From CAWEQO01 sp963811225 (lineage in GTDB: Bacteria; Chloroflexota; Anaerolineae; Anaerolineales; Anaerolineaceae): a stretch of 64,000 nt of DNA. Positions 27,268 to 35,911 of this stretch are shown here, piece by piece. The stretch covers positions 71,032 to 135,031 of the forward strand of contig CAWEQO010000008.1 of NCBI GenBank assembly GCA_963811225.1. Reading direction: 5' to 3'. The notes under the pieces were generated by a model. The model searched no databases. It had not been told where the DNA came from and saw only the letters and a list, made by a program, of their open reading frames with translations. Each line of letters opens with the position of its first letter. Position 1 is the first letter of the stretch. A program made the position numbers and the translations under genes.

Positions 27268-29715
27268 TCATCTTACTCCAACCTTGACCTTTTCGTTGGC
27301 TTCCAATTGGATCAATTCCGGGTCCAGCTGCGCCACCACCTGCAAGGCTTTGGCGCGAGTGATACTGGTCAAATCGGGGGCAGCCTCTTGCAAGCGAACG
27401 GCCAGGGCTTCGTCCTCTGTACAGATTTGCAGGCATTCCAGCTCTGCACCCAGGCTCAGGCTGTGTTCGCTCTTGTAGCGCCGCACAGCGGTCGCCACCT
27501 CGATCAGCGCCTCACCGGCCTGGGCGGCGGCCGCATCCTCCAGGGACGCATCTCGCTTGGGCCAGCGCGAGCGGTGGATTGAATCCGGCTCGCCGTCCTT
27601 GCCGGCGAACAACGCCTGGAAGATCGTTTCCGTCACATACGGCAAGAAAGGCGCCAGCAGCTTGAGCACCGTGCGCAGCACCCAATGCAGGCTGTAGAGC
27701 GCTCCCGCCCGCCCGGAAGGGTCCTCCGAGTACAGGCGCTGCTTGGCCATCTCCAAGTAATTGTCAGCCAGCTCGCTCCAAAAGAAATTCTCCACCTCGC
27801 TCTTGGCCGCGGCATACTCGTAATCCTGCATCAATTGGGTCACCCGGCGCACAAGCTCTTGCAGGCTTGCAAGGATCCAGCGATCGGCCGGGGTCAAGTT
27901 GGGCAGATCCTCCTGCGGCTCAAAGCCCTGCAGGAAGCGCTCACTGAAGCGGGCCACGTTCCACAGCTTGGTAATGAACTTGCTACCCATCTGGATCTTG
28001 TCTTCGCTGATGATGGCGTCCTTGCCTGGGGCGGTGCTGGCGGCCCAGTAGCGCACTGCATCGGCCGAGTAACGCTCGATCATCTCCTTGGGGGGCATCG
28101 GTCCACCGCCGCGGCTCTTGCTCAGTTTGCCCATGCCCTCGCCGGCCAGCCCCCAGCCCGAGATGAGCACCTCGCTCCAAGGCAGGCGGTCGAAGTGGTA
28201 GAGCGACTTAACGATGGTGTAGAACGCCCAGGTGCGGATGATCTCGTGGGCCTGCGGTCGCAGCGTCATGGGCCACACCTGCTGGTACAGGTCGGGGTTG
28301 GCAAGCCACTCCGAGACGATCTGCGGCGACATGGAGGAGGTGGCCCAGGTATCCATAACATCCGGCTCGCCAAAGAAGTTGGTGCTGCCGCACTTCTCGC
28401 ACGGCTGGCTGGGCTGCTCCACCAGCGGATCCACCGGCAGGTCCTCCGGATCGGCAAGGCGGATCTCACCACACTGTTGGCAGTACCAGACCGGGAAAGG
28501 CACGCCGAAGTAACGCTGGCGCGAGATGCACCAATCCCAGTTGAGGTTCTCCACCCAGGCACGGTAGCGCGAGCGCATGTGCTCGGGGCGCCAGTGAATC
28601 TTCTCACCCGCTTCGAGGAACTCTTCCTTGTGGTCCAGCACTCGCACGAACCACTGCTGCTCGACGATGTACTCCACCGGCGTGTCACAGCGCTCGTGCA
28701 CCCGCACCGACTGTTCCACCGGCTTACGCTCCAGCAGGTAACCGAACTCATCCAGCAGCGCTTTGATCTCGCGGCGTGCATGGCTGATCGGCATCCCGGC
28801 CAGCGCGTCCGTCAGCGAGGTCATGCGGCCCTGGCGGTCGACGGCCTCGACCAGCGGCAGGTTGTGGGTGTACCACCAGGCTACGTCGGCCTGATCGCCG
28901 AAGGTGCAGCACATCACCGCGCCGGTGCCCTTCTCCGGGTCGGCGGATGGATCCGTCAGCACAGGCACCTTCTGCTCGTAGAGCGGCACAGTCACCTGCC
29001 GGCCCACTAGATCCTTATAGCGGGGGTCTTCCGGATGGACGAACACCGCCACGCATGCCGCCAGCAGCTCCGGTCGGGTCGTGGCAATCGGCAAAGTCTG
29101 GCCGTCCTCGCGCTCGAAGCGCAGGGTGACGAACTCGGTCGAACGATCCATGTCGTTCAGCTCGGCCTGGGCGATGGCGGTGCGGCATTCCGGGCACCAG
29201 ATGGTGGGAGCGCGCTTGCGGTAGGCCAGGTCTTTGCGGTACAGGTCGATAAACGAGACCTGTGAGATGCGCCGCGAACGCTCGCCGATGGTGCGATAGG
29301 TATAGCGCCAATCGATCGACAGGCCCAGGCGCTGCCACAATTCGCGGTACTCCGTTTCAGCCTCCTCGCTGACCTGCAGGCACTTCTCGATGAAGGCCTT
29401 GCGCCCCACCTGCGGGGCGATCACCCCCTGGCGCTTCTCCACCAGCCGCTCGGTGGGCAGGCCGTTGTCGTCGAAGCCCATGGGGTAATAGACGTTGTAA
29501 CCGTTCATGCGAAAGTAGCGAGCCATAAAGTCGGGATGGCTGTAGGAGTAAACGTGGCCCAAGTGCAAATGCCCCGATACGGTTGCGGGGGGTGTATCGA
29601 TCGAGTAAACGGGGCCCTCAGCCTGCGGGTCGAAGCGGTAGACGCCCGCCTCCTGCCACTGCGCCAGCAGCCTGGGCTCGACTTCTTCGGGTTTGTAGTG
29701 TTTGGTCAAAGGCAT
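27268..29715 (-). CDS. valS: valine--tRNA ligase, archaeal/rickettsial type
   Basis: An 815-residue class I synthetase. TPPATVSGHLHLGHVY gives the HIGH motif, GFDDNGLPTER is diagnostic of the archaeal-type ValRS, LSKSRGGG is the KMSKS loop, and ATTRPELLAACVAV with GTGAVMCCTFGDQ marks the editing domain. Zinc-type cysteines are in CQQCGE and CEKCGS. It lacks the long C-terminal coiled coil of the bacterial enzyme. The ATG at 29715 follows AAGGAAG; the longer frame upstream would run through the T-box terminator and is wrong. It is first in an operon with the bacterial-type ValRS. Why both are kept is unclear; antibiotic tolerance or condition-specific use are inferences. Confidence 0.92.
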   Translation of the reverse strand: MPLTKHYKPEEVEPRLLAQWQEAGVYRFDPQAEGPVYSIDTPPATVSGHLHLGHVYSYSHPDFMARYFRMNGYNVYYPMGFDDNGLPTERLVEKRQGVIAPQVGRKAFIEKCLQVSEEAETEYRELWQRLGLSIDWRYTYRTIGERSRRISQVSFIDLYRKDLAYRKRAPTIWCPECRTAIAQAELNDMDRSTEFVTLRFEREDGQTLPIATTRPELLAACVAVFVHPEDPRYKDLVGRQVTVPLYEQKVPVLTDPSADPEKGTGAVMCCTFGDQADVAWWYTHNLPLVEAVDRQGRMTSLTDALAGMPISHARREIKALLDEFGYLLERKPVEQSVRVHERCDTPVEYIVEQQWFVRVLDHKEEFLEAGEKIHWRPEHMRSRYRAWVENLNWDWCISRQRYFGVPFPVWYCQQCGEIRLADPEDLPVDPLVEQPSQPCEKCGSTNFFGEPDVMDTWATSSMSPQIVSEWLANPDLYQQVWPMTLRPQAHEIIRTWAFYTIVKSLYHFDRLPWSEVLISGWGLAGEGMGKLSKSRGGGPMPPKEMIERYSADAVRYWAASTAPGKDAIISEDKIQMGSKFITKLWNVARFSERFLQGFEPQEDLPNLTPADRWILASLQELVRRVTQLMQDYEYAAAKSEVENFFWSELADNYLEMAKQRLYSEDPSGRAGALYSLHWVLRTVLKLLAPFLPYVTETIFQALFAGKDGEPDSIHRSRWPKRDASLEDAAAAQAGEALIEVATAVRRYKSEHSLSLGAELECLQICTEDEALAVRLQEAAPDLTSITRAKALQVVAQLDPELIQLEANEKVKVGVR

Positions 29716-29732
29716 AGCAAACTTCCTTAAAT

Positions 29733-30010
29733 AAAAACGCCCTTCGTCCAATTGAGGACGAAAGGGCTGATCCTTCCGCGGTACCACCTCACTTCGCCGG
29801 TATTCCACCAGCGCTCTCTATCCGGACCATCATCCAGATTTCGCGCTAACGGGCTCACCCGTGCCGTTCTACTCTCTCGTGTAAGATTTCTTCGGCAATT
29901 CGCCGGGCGACTTCAGCCGGGCGTCACTGAGGAGGCTCTCAACCAAGACCTCCTTCTCTGTCAGTCCACCTCCGGCCTACTCCTCCTGGTATGGTGCATA
30001 TCAATTTGTT
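29733..30010 (-). ncRNA. T-box leader with valine (GUC) specifier
   Basis: The leader between promoter and the archaeal-type valS. The conserved T-box core AGGTGGTACCGCGG is at 29776-29789 on the minus strand. It is followed by an intrinsic terminator (stem within 29739-29767, then a U-tract at 29733-29737). In stem I, AGUA lies at 29978-29981 and the opposite side reads GAAGUC, placing a GUC (Val) codon at 29909-29911. Uncharged tRNA-Val would bind and stabilise the antiterminator, inducing both synthetase genes. Confidence 0.9.
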
Positions 30011-30016
30011 GACATG

Positions 30017-30045
30017 ATTATAGCCAGTTTGAAAGGAAGTGTCAA
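30017..30045 (-). promoter_or_regulatory. consensus promoter of the T-box valS operon
   Basis: On the minus strand TTGACA (30040-30045) and TATAAT (30017-30022), both perfect, with a 17-bp spacer. Predicted start about 30010, giving a ~295-base leader. Confidence 0.85.
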
Positions 30046-30070
30046 TTGAAGAAAAGAGACAGCCGGGAGC

Positions 30071-30115
30071 AGAGAATAGAGAACAGTCAAAAGCGCTAAC
30101 TGTTCTCTATTCTCT
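30071..30115 (-). terminator. hairpin terminator
   Basis: Perfect 17-base stem (30071-30087 with 30099-30115), GA-rich 5' arm and CT-rich 3' arm. It follows the stop of the amino-acid-binding lipoprotein gene. Confidence 0.75.
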
Positions 30116-30129
30116 CAATCTCTACTCTC

Positions 30130-30882
30130 TCAGCCTCCCAAATCCAGCCACTTCGCTTTCAACTGGTCGATCAACCCTTCCGATTTGACGGCCGCCAGGC
30201 CCGCATTGATTTCTTGCACCAGGTTCTGGTTTTTCTGGCAAACCGCGATGCCGTAGGACTCATCCGTGAACGGTTCACCGACGGTCTTCAGTGCGCCCTG
30301 GTTCTGCACAGCAAAGTTGATCGCGGTGGGTTGGTCGGCGATCACGGCGTCGATCTGCCCGTTGATCAGGTCGAGGAAGGCCAGGTCGACCGAGTCGTAC
30401 GTGCGCAGGCTGACGCCATCCATGTTTTCGATCTCGATGGCGCCGGTGGTGCCCAGCTGTGCGCCGACCGTTTTGCCGCTCAAGTCGTCCTTGCTTTGGA
30501 TGCCGGTCTCATCATTGCGTACGGTCACGATCTGACCGGCCTCGATGTAGGGATCGGAGAACAGCATGGATTTTTTGCGCTCTTCGGTGATGGTGATGGA
30601 GGAAATTGCAATATCATACTGGCATTGTGAGATGCCCGCCAGCAAGGGGTCAAAGCCGACGTTGACGTACTCGATGTCGAGGTTCTCTTTTTTAGCAACG
30701 GCGTTGAGCAGGTCGATATCGAAGCCGATGATGCCCTTGGTCTGCTCGTCAACCATTTCAAAGGGCGGCCAGGTAGCATCGGTAGCCACGCGCAAAGCGG
30801 TCTGTTGTTTTGGGGCACACGCCCCAAGTATGAGGCTGAAGACAACCATCAGAATCAGAGGGTATACAGCGCTGCGTTTCAT
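30130..30882 (-). CDS. amino-acid ABC transporter substrate-binding lipoprotein
   Basis: A 250-residue lipoprotein: signal ending LILGAC, then a family-3 solute-binding domain (ATDATWPPFEMVDE, IGFDIDLLNAVAKK, AISSITITEERKKSMLFSDPY, GAQLGTTGAIE). These are hallmarks of polar amino acid or glutamine/arginine binding proteins. It captures its ligand outside for an ABC permease that is not encoded nearby. The ATG at 30882 has AAGGAGAG upstream; the open frame continues upstream through the leader but that part is not coding. Expression is likely controlled by the leader terminator at 31004-31028. Confidence 0.88.
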   Translation of the reverse strand: MKRSAVYPLILMVVFSLILGACAPKQQTALRVATDATWPPFEMVDEQTKGIIGFDIDLLNAVAKKENLDIEYVNVGFDPLLAGISQCQYDIAISSITITEERKKSMLFSDPYIEAGQIVTVRNDETGIQSKDDLSGKTVGAQLGTTGAIEIENMDGVSLRTYDSVDLAFLDLINGQIDAVIADQPTAINFAVQNQGALKTVGEPFTDESYGIAVCQKNQNLVQEINAGLAAVKSEGLIDQLKAKWLDLGG

Positions 30883-31003
30883 TTTTCTTCTCTCCTTGTT
30901 CGATCCATGAATGAATTTTCGAATGCAAATGCTCTTGATAAGGTACGTCCTATCGACAACAAGGGTGCTGCGGTTTTTGCATAGGCGCCTCCGGAAAATA
31001 AAA

Positions 31004-31028
31004 AAGGCCCTCCTGGAAGGAGAGCCTT
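31004..31028 (-). terminator. leader terminator (attenuator) upstream of the binding-protein gene
   Basis: On the minus strand a strong GC-rich stem (31004-31028) is followed by an almost unbroken U-tract down to ~30998. It lies ~125 bases after the promoter and ~120 bases before the gene's ATG, so it should block transcription unless antiterminated. Confidence 0.75.
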
Positions 31029-31075
31029 TATCGCTAGTGGTGGATTGGATGTGTCTGATCCGTGGACTTAAGCGC

Positions 31076-31147
31076 CTAAAGCCGGCCCTTCCATTTGGAA
31101 GCCGGGAAATGCTTAGGAGTTCGCTTAACGAAATCAATACGCCACAT
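31076..31147 (-). CDS. possible 23-residue leader peptide
   Basis: A small frame in the leader of the amino-acid-binding lipoprotein gene, beginning MWRIDFVKRT and ending KGRL. It contains two Trp, several Lys and Arg, but no run of one amino acid. Its ATG (31147) is within a few bases of the predicted transcription start and its stop precedes the leader terminator by ~48 bases. The RNA across it folds into a long hairpin (UUAAGCG pairing with CGCUUAA around a GC-rich stem), so the structure rather than the peptide could be what matters. Evidence that it is translated is only positional. Confidence 0.35.
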   Translation of the reverse strand: MWRIDFVKRTPKHFPASKWKGRL

Positions 31148-31158
31148 AATTGCTAAAG

Positions 31159-31187
31159 TTTATAACAAATTAAGCAGAAGATTACAA
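31159..31187 (-). promoter_or_regulatory. promoter of the leader/binding-protein unit
   Basis: Minus-strand TTGTAA (31182-31187) and TATAAA (31159-31164), spacer 17. Start predicted near 31152. Confidence 0.65.
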
Positions 31188-31230
31188 GCGTTCTTTGGAA
31201 TTGCAATGTCTTTGCAACTTTGTAAAACGA

Positions 31231-31259
31231 CTGTCATCCTGGTTTAGTTCCTGTATAAT
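31231..31259 (+). promoter_or_regulatory. promoter of the NUDIX gene
   Basis: CTGTCA (31231-31236) and TATAAT (31254-31259), spacer 17, followed by GAGGAG before the ATG at 31292. Confidence 0.6.
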
Positions 31260-31291
31260 ACCCCTCATATTGTAACGAGAGGAGCAATTCA

Positions 31292-31912
31292 ATGCCGATC
31301 CCCAAATGCCTCGACTGGGCTCAGCGCCTGGAGATGCTGGCTCAAAGCGGCCTGACCTACGGCGAAAACCAGTACGACATCGAACGCTACGAAGCCGTCA
31401 AGCAGATTGCGGCAGAAATGCTGGCGGAGCTGTCACAAGAAGATTTGCCGGTGATCCAAGCGCTGGTCGACGCGCAAGCCGGATACACCACCCCCAAGCT
31501 CGATATCCGCGGCGTTGTCTTTCAAGACGACAAGATCCTGCTGGTGCGCGAGCTGGCCGACGGCGGGTGGACCCTGCCCGGGGGCTGGGTCGACGTGAAC
31601 GAACCGCCCAGCCGGGCCGCCGAGCGCGAGGTTTGGGAAGAATCCGGCTACGAGGTGAAAGCCACGAAGCTGCTGGCCATCTATGACCGCAACCAACACG
31701 GCTTCCCGCCGTACATTTTCCACGCCTACAAGATCTACATCCTTTGTGAGATCACTGGCGGCGCGCCCGCAGACAGCCACGAGACAGACGGAGCGCGCTT
31801 CTACGCCCCGGACGAGATCCCACCGCTTTCCCTGGCCCGCACCACGCCCGAAGTCATCGAGCGCATGTTCGAACACCACGCCCATCCCAATTGGCCCACC
31901 GATTACGATTGA
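31292..31912 (+). CDS. NUDIX hydrolase with Nudix_hydro_N domain
   Basis: A 206-residue hydrolase. The first ~60 residues (LDWAQRLEMLAQSGLTYGEN, then DIERYEAVKQIAAEML) match the N-terminal helical domain found in nucleoside-diphosphate-linked X hydrolases. The NUDIX box follows, from GGWVDVNE to REVWEESGYEV, with all catalytic acidic residues. It hydrolyses a pyrophosphate bond, probably in an ADP-sugar or similar. Divergent from the binding-protein gene; has its own promoter and ribosome-binding site; hairpin terminator downstream. Confidence 0.9.
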   Translation: MPIPKCLDWAQRLEMLAQSGLTYGENQYDIERYEAVKQIAAEMLAELSQEDLPVIQALVDAQAGYTTPKLDIRGVVFQDDKILLVRELADGGWTLPGGWVDVNEPPSRAAEREVWEESGYEVKATKLLAIYDRNQHGFPPYIFHAYKIYILCEITGGAPADSHETDGARFYAPDEIPPLSLARTTPEVIERMFEHHAHPNWPTDYD

Positions 31913-31918
31913 ACAATC

Positions 31919-31959
31919 GGGGCAGATGAAAGGGCGCTGACCCACCTTCCATCTGCCCC
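31919..31959 (+). terminator. hairpin terminator
   Basis: A 10-base GC-rich stem (31919-31928 with 31950-31959) extended inward with one mismatch, followed by AAAAGATT; closes the NUDIX unit. Confidence 0.6.
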
Positions 31960-32045
31960 AAAAGATTGCGCTGCATTCAGATCCCCAATTCGTTGTACAA
32001 TAGGAACTTGTTCAACTTGCAAACTGTACCTTCCTTGAGGGCATA

Positions 32046-33515
32046 TTGATACAGCCACAATTCTTGAACCGACTTCTCTCCGTGGGGTTGATCCTCGGCG
32101 CACTATTGTCTGCTTGCACACCGGCGCCCGAGCCTGCCGGCGCACCGACCGCAGCGCCGACGGGCGCTGCCGAATCCACTCCGGCAGCTGCCACCGCTGC
32201 GCCTACCCCCATCCTGCCAACCCTCACGCCCACCTCACAGCCGCACTTGCAAGTCAACCCCGAAAACCTGCGCGGCCTGGAGGTGACCTTCTGGCACCCT
32301 TGGACAGGCGCAGCCGCCGAGCAAATCGACCAGATCACCACAGCCTTCAACGAGTCGAATATCTGGGGCATTCAGGCCCGCGCGCTCGACCAGGGCGGAC
32401 CAGACATGCTGGCCGAAAAAATGCAGGCTGCACTTGGGGATGGCGATGCGCCCAACCTGATAGCAGCCGAGGCCGTGCAGATCCAGTCGTGGCAGCAGCA
32501 GTCAGGCACCCTCATCGACTTGTCAGACTATGCGAATGACATGCGCTGGGGCCTGACCCCTCAAGAGGTTGAAGACTTCACGCACAATTTATGGTCCGGC
32601 AGCCAAAAAGAAGGGCTGCGCTATGGCTATCCGGCCGCGCGCATGCCGCAAGTACTGTTCTATAATCAGTCCTGGGCGCAGGAACTCGGCTTCGAGCAGG
32701 CGCCTTCCACTCCTGAAGAGTTCGAAGGGCAGGCGTGCGCTGCGGCATCAGCCAATGCCAGCGACGACAACCGCGAAAATGACGGCACCGGCGGCTGGAT
32801 CGTCTCGTACAAGGCGCCGGTGATGCTGTCTTGGATGCAGAGCTTTGAGTCCTTTACCCTCCTGCCCGACCCGAATACCGGCGAGTTCCGCTTCAATACG
32901 CCACAGGTCCAGGATACCTACACCTATCTCCGCAAGCTGTACGATAACGGCTGCGCCTGGGTCAGCCGTCTGCCCACCCCCTACGACTACTTCGCCACCC
33001 GGCACGCCCTGTTCTATTCAGGAACGACCGAGGAGATCCCCGTGCAGCAGCGCGCCCAGGAACTCAATGCCAGCGGCGATGCCTGGGTCGTGATCCCCTA
33101 CCCGTTCAAACCGCAGGCGGGTCCGCTGGTGATGACGAACGATATCCAGTATGCCATACCGGCAAACAGCCCCGAGCAGCAGCTTGCCTCCTGGCTGTTC
33201 GTGCGTTACCTGACCCTGCCCGAGAACCAGGCCAAGATGACTCGCGTCACCGGATCATGGCCGGTCAGCGAGATGGCGCTCGGCCAATTAGATGATTACC
33301 GGCAGAAGTACCCCCAGTGGGATGCGGCGGCAGCAGTGCTGGTATCGAATGCAGCGCCGGCTCCCATCGACCCCGAATGGCGCACGGTGCGGAACATCCT
33401 GGAAGACGCCAGCTGGAATATGTTCCAGGTCAACGTCGAGCCTGAGGATGTGCCGCAGATCCTGCAGGTGCTGGACGCAACCATCCAAGAAGTGTTACAG
33501 AAGACCAGCGATTAA
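32046..33515 (+). CDS. extracellular solute-binding lipoprotein (family 1, carbohydrate type)
   Basis: A 489-residue lipoprotein: signal ending GALLSAC, a long Ala/Pro/Thr linker (~25-70), then a family-1 solute-binding domain (LEVTFWHPWTGAAAEQIDQI, FNESNIWGIQ, LIAAEAVQIQSW). This family binds sugars or glycerol phosphate for ABC importers. No permease or ATPase gene is next to it, so it is an orphan binding protein. Start is TTG at 32046, with GAGGG a few bases upstream and no better ATG. A compound hairpin follows. Confidence 0.8.
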   Translation: MIQPQFLNRLLSVGLILGALLSACTPAPEPAGAPTAAPTGAAESTPAAATAAPTPILPTLTPTSQPHLQVNPENLRGLEVTFWHPWTGAAAEQIDQITTAFNESNIWGIQARALDQGGPDMLAEKMQAALGDGDAPNLIAAEAVQIQSWQQQSGTLIDLSDYANDMRWGLTPQEVEDFTHNLWSGSQKEGLRYGYPAARMPQVLFYNQSWAQELGFEQAPSTPEEFEGQACAAASANASDDNRENDGTGGWIVSYKAPVMLSWMQSFESFTLLPDPNTGEFRFNTPQVQDTYTYLRKLYDNGCAWVSRLPTPYDYFATRHALFYSGTTEEIPVQQRAQELNASGDAWVVIPYPFKPQAGPLVMTNDIQYAIPANSPEQQLASWLFVRYLTLPENQAKMTRVTGSWPVSEMALGQLDDYRQKYPQWDAAAAVLVSNAAPAPIDPEWRTVRNILEDASWNMFQVNVEPEDVPQILQVLDATIQEVLQKTSD

Positions 33516-33551
33516 GCAGGCTTGGCTGCTGCCGTTATTTAAGCCAAAAAT

Positions 33552-33621
33552 ATAACTGCTCAGACCGTGATGTTTCGCAGGCTACCTTGGCCCTGCGAAA
33601 CATCACTGCTTGAGCAGTTAT
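33552..33621. terminator. two-tier hairpin; copy 2 of an intergenic repeat
   Basis: Outer arms 33552-33562 and 33611-33621 and inner arms 33568-33581 and 33592-33605 are all perfectly complementary. It lies between convergent genes. Its inner blocks GTGATGTTTCG and CGAAACATCAC also occur near 9273-9311. Confidence 0.7.
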
Positions 33622-33684
33622 CTACCTACCCGGCAATTCGGAATAATCTCTCTTCCTTCATTGCCCGATCCCGAGTTTCCTGTC

Positions 33685-34122
33685 CTACAGCGTGGTATCC
33701 AGCGCCATGCGGAAGCGCCGGGCCATTTCCTGGAGGATCGGGACGGCCATGGAGCAGTCTTCCTGCAGCGTGGCGAGAAAGTCCCAGCGGGTCAGTACGA
33801 GACAGCGGGTCGGCTCGGTGGTGATCACCGAAGCGGTGCGCAGGCCCTCGTCCAGCAGCGCCAACTCACCGAAGAAGTCGTTTGCGCCCAGCTTATTCAC
33901 CACCAGCTTGTTGCCGTCAGAGCGCTCGCGCACGACCTCGGCTCCGCCCTCGATAATGAGGAAGAAGCCTTCACCGCCCTTGTTCTGCTCGACGATCATG
34001 CGGTCTGCCGGGTACTCGCGCTCGACAATCCGCTTGGCCAGCCGTTCCAACTGCTTATGGTTTAGCCCCAGGAACATTGGCACTCTTTCCAACAAATCTA
34101 CAATTTCATTTTGGCTCGTCAT
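33685..34122 (-). CDS. cyclic nucleotide-binding domain protein
   Basis: A 145-residue single-domain protein of the CRP/CNB fold. The phosphate-binding cassette reads FFGELALLDEGLRTASV, where Glu and Arg contact the cyclic phosphate in family members, so ligand binding is likely preserved. There is no helix-turn-helix or enzyme domain, so it must act through a partner protein. AGGGAG precedes the ATG. It lies downstream of the glucosidase/transport operon, 76 bases after its last stop, and may be cotranscribed. Confidence 0.85.
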   Translation of the reverse strand: MTSQNEIVDLLERVPMFLGLNHKQLERLAKRIVEREYPADRMIVEQNKGGEGFFLIIEGGAEVVRERSDGNKLVVNKLGANDFFGELALLDEGLRTASVITTEPTRCLVLTRWDFLATLQEDCSMAVPILQEMARRFRMALDTTL

Positions 34123-34197
34123 GATCTTTCTCCCTTTGCGCTATCCCCATCTAAAGGGCGCGCCAAAGCAGCGTGAATAACAGCAAATACAAACCGA

Positions 34198-35901
34198 TCA
34201 AAGCAGTTCAGCGATGAAGACCTCATACGGCTGCGCCGTGAAAGCCACTTGATCGCTAACCTGCCCGATCCGTTCTCCCGACGAGTACAAGCAGCGCGCC
34301 TGCCGGCTCTGCAAGTCGAGCTCGATGTGGGTCCGCCTGGCCGATAGGTTCAGCGCCACCAGGCATGTTTGCCCGGTCGATTCACTGCGGCGGATGTAGG
34401 CCAAACAGCCACGTGGAACCACCTGAAGCTCAGTGTAATCGCCATCGAGCAAGGCGGGGGCGCTGCGGCGCAGATTCAGCAGGCGCCGGTAGTGGTTAAG
34501 CAAAGAGGCGGGGTCCGCATCCTGCGCTTCCACATTGACGCCGTCTGCATAATTCGGATGGACCGGCAGCCAGGTTTGCACGCCTTGAGGGCTAAACCCG
34601 GCGTTGGCGGCCGTCGACCACTGCATGGGGGTGCGGGCCCGGTCGCGTGTGTTTTGCGCCGCAATCTTCAGCGCCTCTCCGGCCGGCATGCCGATCCAAT
34701 CGGTCAACACCTCATACAGGTGCATCCCGGTAATGTCGCGGAACTGATTCAAATCCTCGAGCAGAAGATCGGTCATCCCGATCTCTTCACCATTATACAA
34801 GAAAGGCGTACCACGTAAAGTCAATAACAGGGCGAGATTTGCAACTGCAATGCGGGTGTCGTGCTTGCCATCGGCGTAGCGAGTCATGCTGCGCCCGGTG
34901 TCGTGGTTTCCCAAAGTGTTGCATGGCCAGACTCCGGCCGGCATTTGAGCCAGGCGCTTGCGCTGGTTGCTCCGCACCACGGAAGGCGTGAGCCGCCCGG
35001 CTTGCATCAGCGGGAAGTTGAAGACCATGTGCAGCTTGTCGTCGCCGCAGTATGACAGGTCGTCGGTCTCACCCACCAGCAGCCGGTCGGGGTATTCATC
35101 CACCACCTGACGCAGTTCTTGGATCACCTCCATCATCCCGGGCTGGCCGTGCTGGTAGTAGAACATGCGCTTCCAGGCGTGCTCAGCGGCCCGGCGCTGG
35201 TTCGGCGCTTCGATGGTGTTGAACTGCTTCATTAGCTCTGCCTGGGTGAGCGGCGAATCGTGGTCCGGCAAGGCCGGGTCCTCGAAGAGGGTGTCCACCG
35301 CATCAATGCGGAAGCCATCCACACCCATATCCAGCCAGAAGCGCATCCCGTCGTACATGGCCTGGCGCACTTCCATGCTGCGCCAGTTCAAGTCGGGCTG
35401 TTGTTTAAAGAACATGTGATAGTACGATTGGCCGGTGGCCGGATCGTATTCCCAGGCGGAACCGCCAAAGCTGGAGTACCAATTGTTCGGCGGTGAGTTG
35501 GGGGTGGCGTCTCGCCAGACGTACCAGTCGCGCCTGAGATTGTCCCGGCTGGAACGCGACTCCAGAAACCAGGGATGCTGATCCGAGGTGTGGTTCAGCA
35601 CCAGGTCGAGGATCAGGCGAATGTCACGGCGGTGCGCTTCCCGCAGCAGCTCCTGGAAGCTATCCAGGTCGCCATATTCGGGGTTGACGTCCGTGTAGTT
35701 GGCGACGTCGTAGCCACAGTCGAACTGAGGAGAGGGGTAATGCGGCGAAAGCCAGATCGCCCCTATCCCTAGCTGCTGCAGATAGTCGAGACGGCCGATT
35801 GTGCCTCGCAGGTCGCCAATCCCGTCGCCGTTGCCATCCGCAAAACTGCGTGGATAATTCTGGTAAAAGGTGGCGGTTTGCCACCACTTCAATGCGCCCA
35901 T
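34198..35901 (-). CDS. GH13 alpha-glucosidase (oligo-1,6-glucosidase type)
   Basis: A 567-residue glycoside hydrolase. TIM-barrel motifs: DLVLNHTS, GFRIDAVD (nucleophile Asp), VGETDD (acid/base Glu) and LGNHDTGR (third acid). Length and order fit GH13 exo-alpha-glucosidases that cut alpha-1,4 or alpha-1,6 glucosides from the non-reducing end. No signal peptide: cytoplasmic, consistent with intracellular cleavage of imported oligosaccharide. The ATG at 35901 has AGGGAG upstream; it starts 11 bases after the small membrane protein gene and belongs to the Opp operon. Confidence 0.92.
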   Translation of the reverse strand: MGALKWWQTATFYQNYPRSFADGNGDGIGDLRGTIGRLDYLQQLGIGAIWLSPHYPSPQFDCGYDVANYTDVNPEYGDLDSFQELLREAHRRDIRLILDLVLNHTSDQHPWFLESRSSRDNLRRDWYVWRDATPNSPPNNWYSSFGGSAWEYDPATGQSYYHMFFKQQPDLNWRSMEVRQAMYDGMRFWLDMGVDGFRIDAVDTLFEDPALPDHDSPLTQAELMKQFNTIEAPNQRRAAEHAWKRMFYYQHGQPGMMEVIQELRQVVDEYPDRLLVGETDDLSYCGDDKLHMVFNFPLMQAGRLTPSVVRSNQRKRLAQMPAGVWPCNTLGNHDTGRSMTRYADGKHDTRIAVANLALLLTLRGTPFLYNGEEIGMTDLLLEDLNQFRDITGMHLYEVLTDWIGMPAGEALKIAAQNTRDRARTPMQWSTAANAGFSPQGVQTWLPVHPNYADGVNVEAQDADPASLLNHYRRLLNLRRSAPALLDGDYTELQVVPRGCLAYIRRSESTGQTCLVALNLSARRTHIELDLQSRQARCLYSSGERIGQVSDQVAFTAQPYEVFIAELL

Positions 35902-35911
35902 GCACTGCTCC

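Noticed and set aside
27685..29010. A 441-residue plus-strand frame opposite the archaeal-type valS
   Set aside because: No domain and His/Gln-rich composition; the minus-strand synthetase has all class I motifs.
29716..29808. N-terminal extension of the archaeal-type ValRS
   Set aside because: It would translate the T-box terminator region; the ATG at 29715 has a proper ribosome-binding site and matches the family start.
30883..31137. N-terminal extension of the amino-acid-binding protein
   Set aside because: It would precede the signal peptide and run through a terminator; the lipoprotein start at 30882 has a strong ribosome-binding site.
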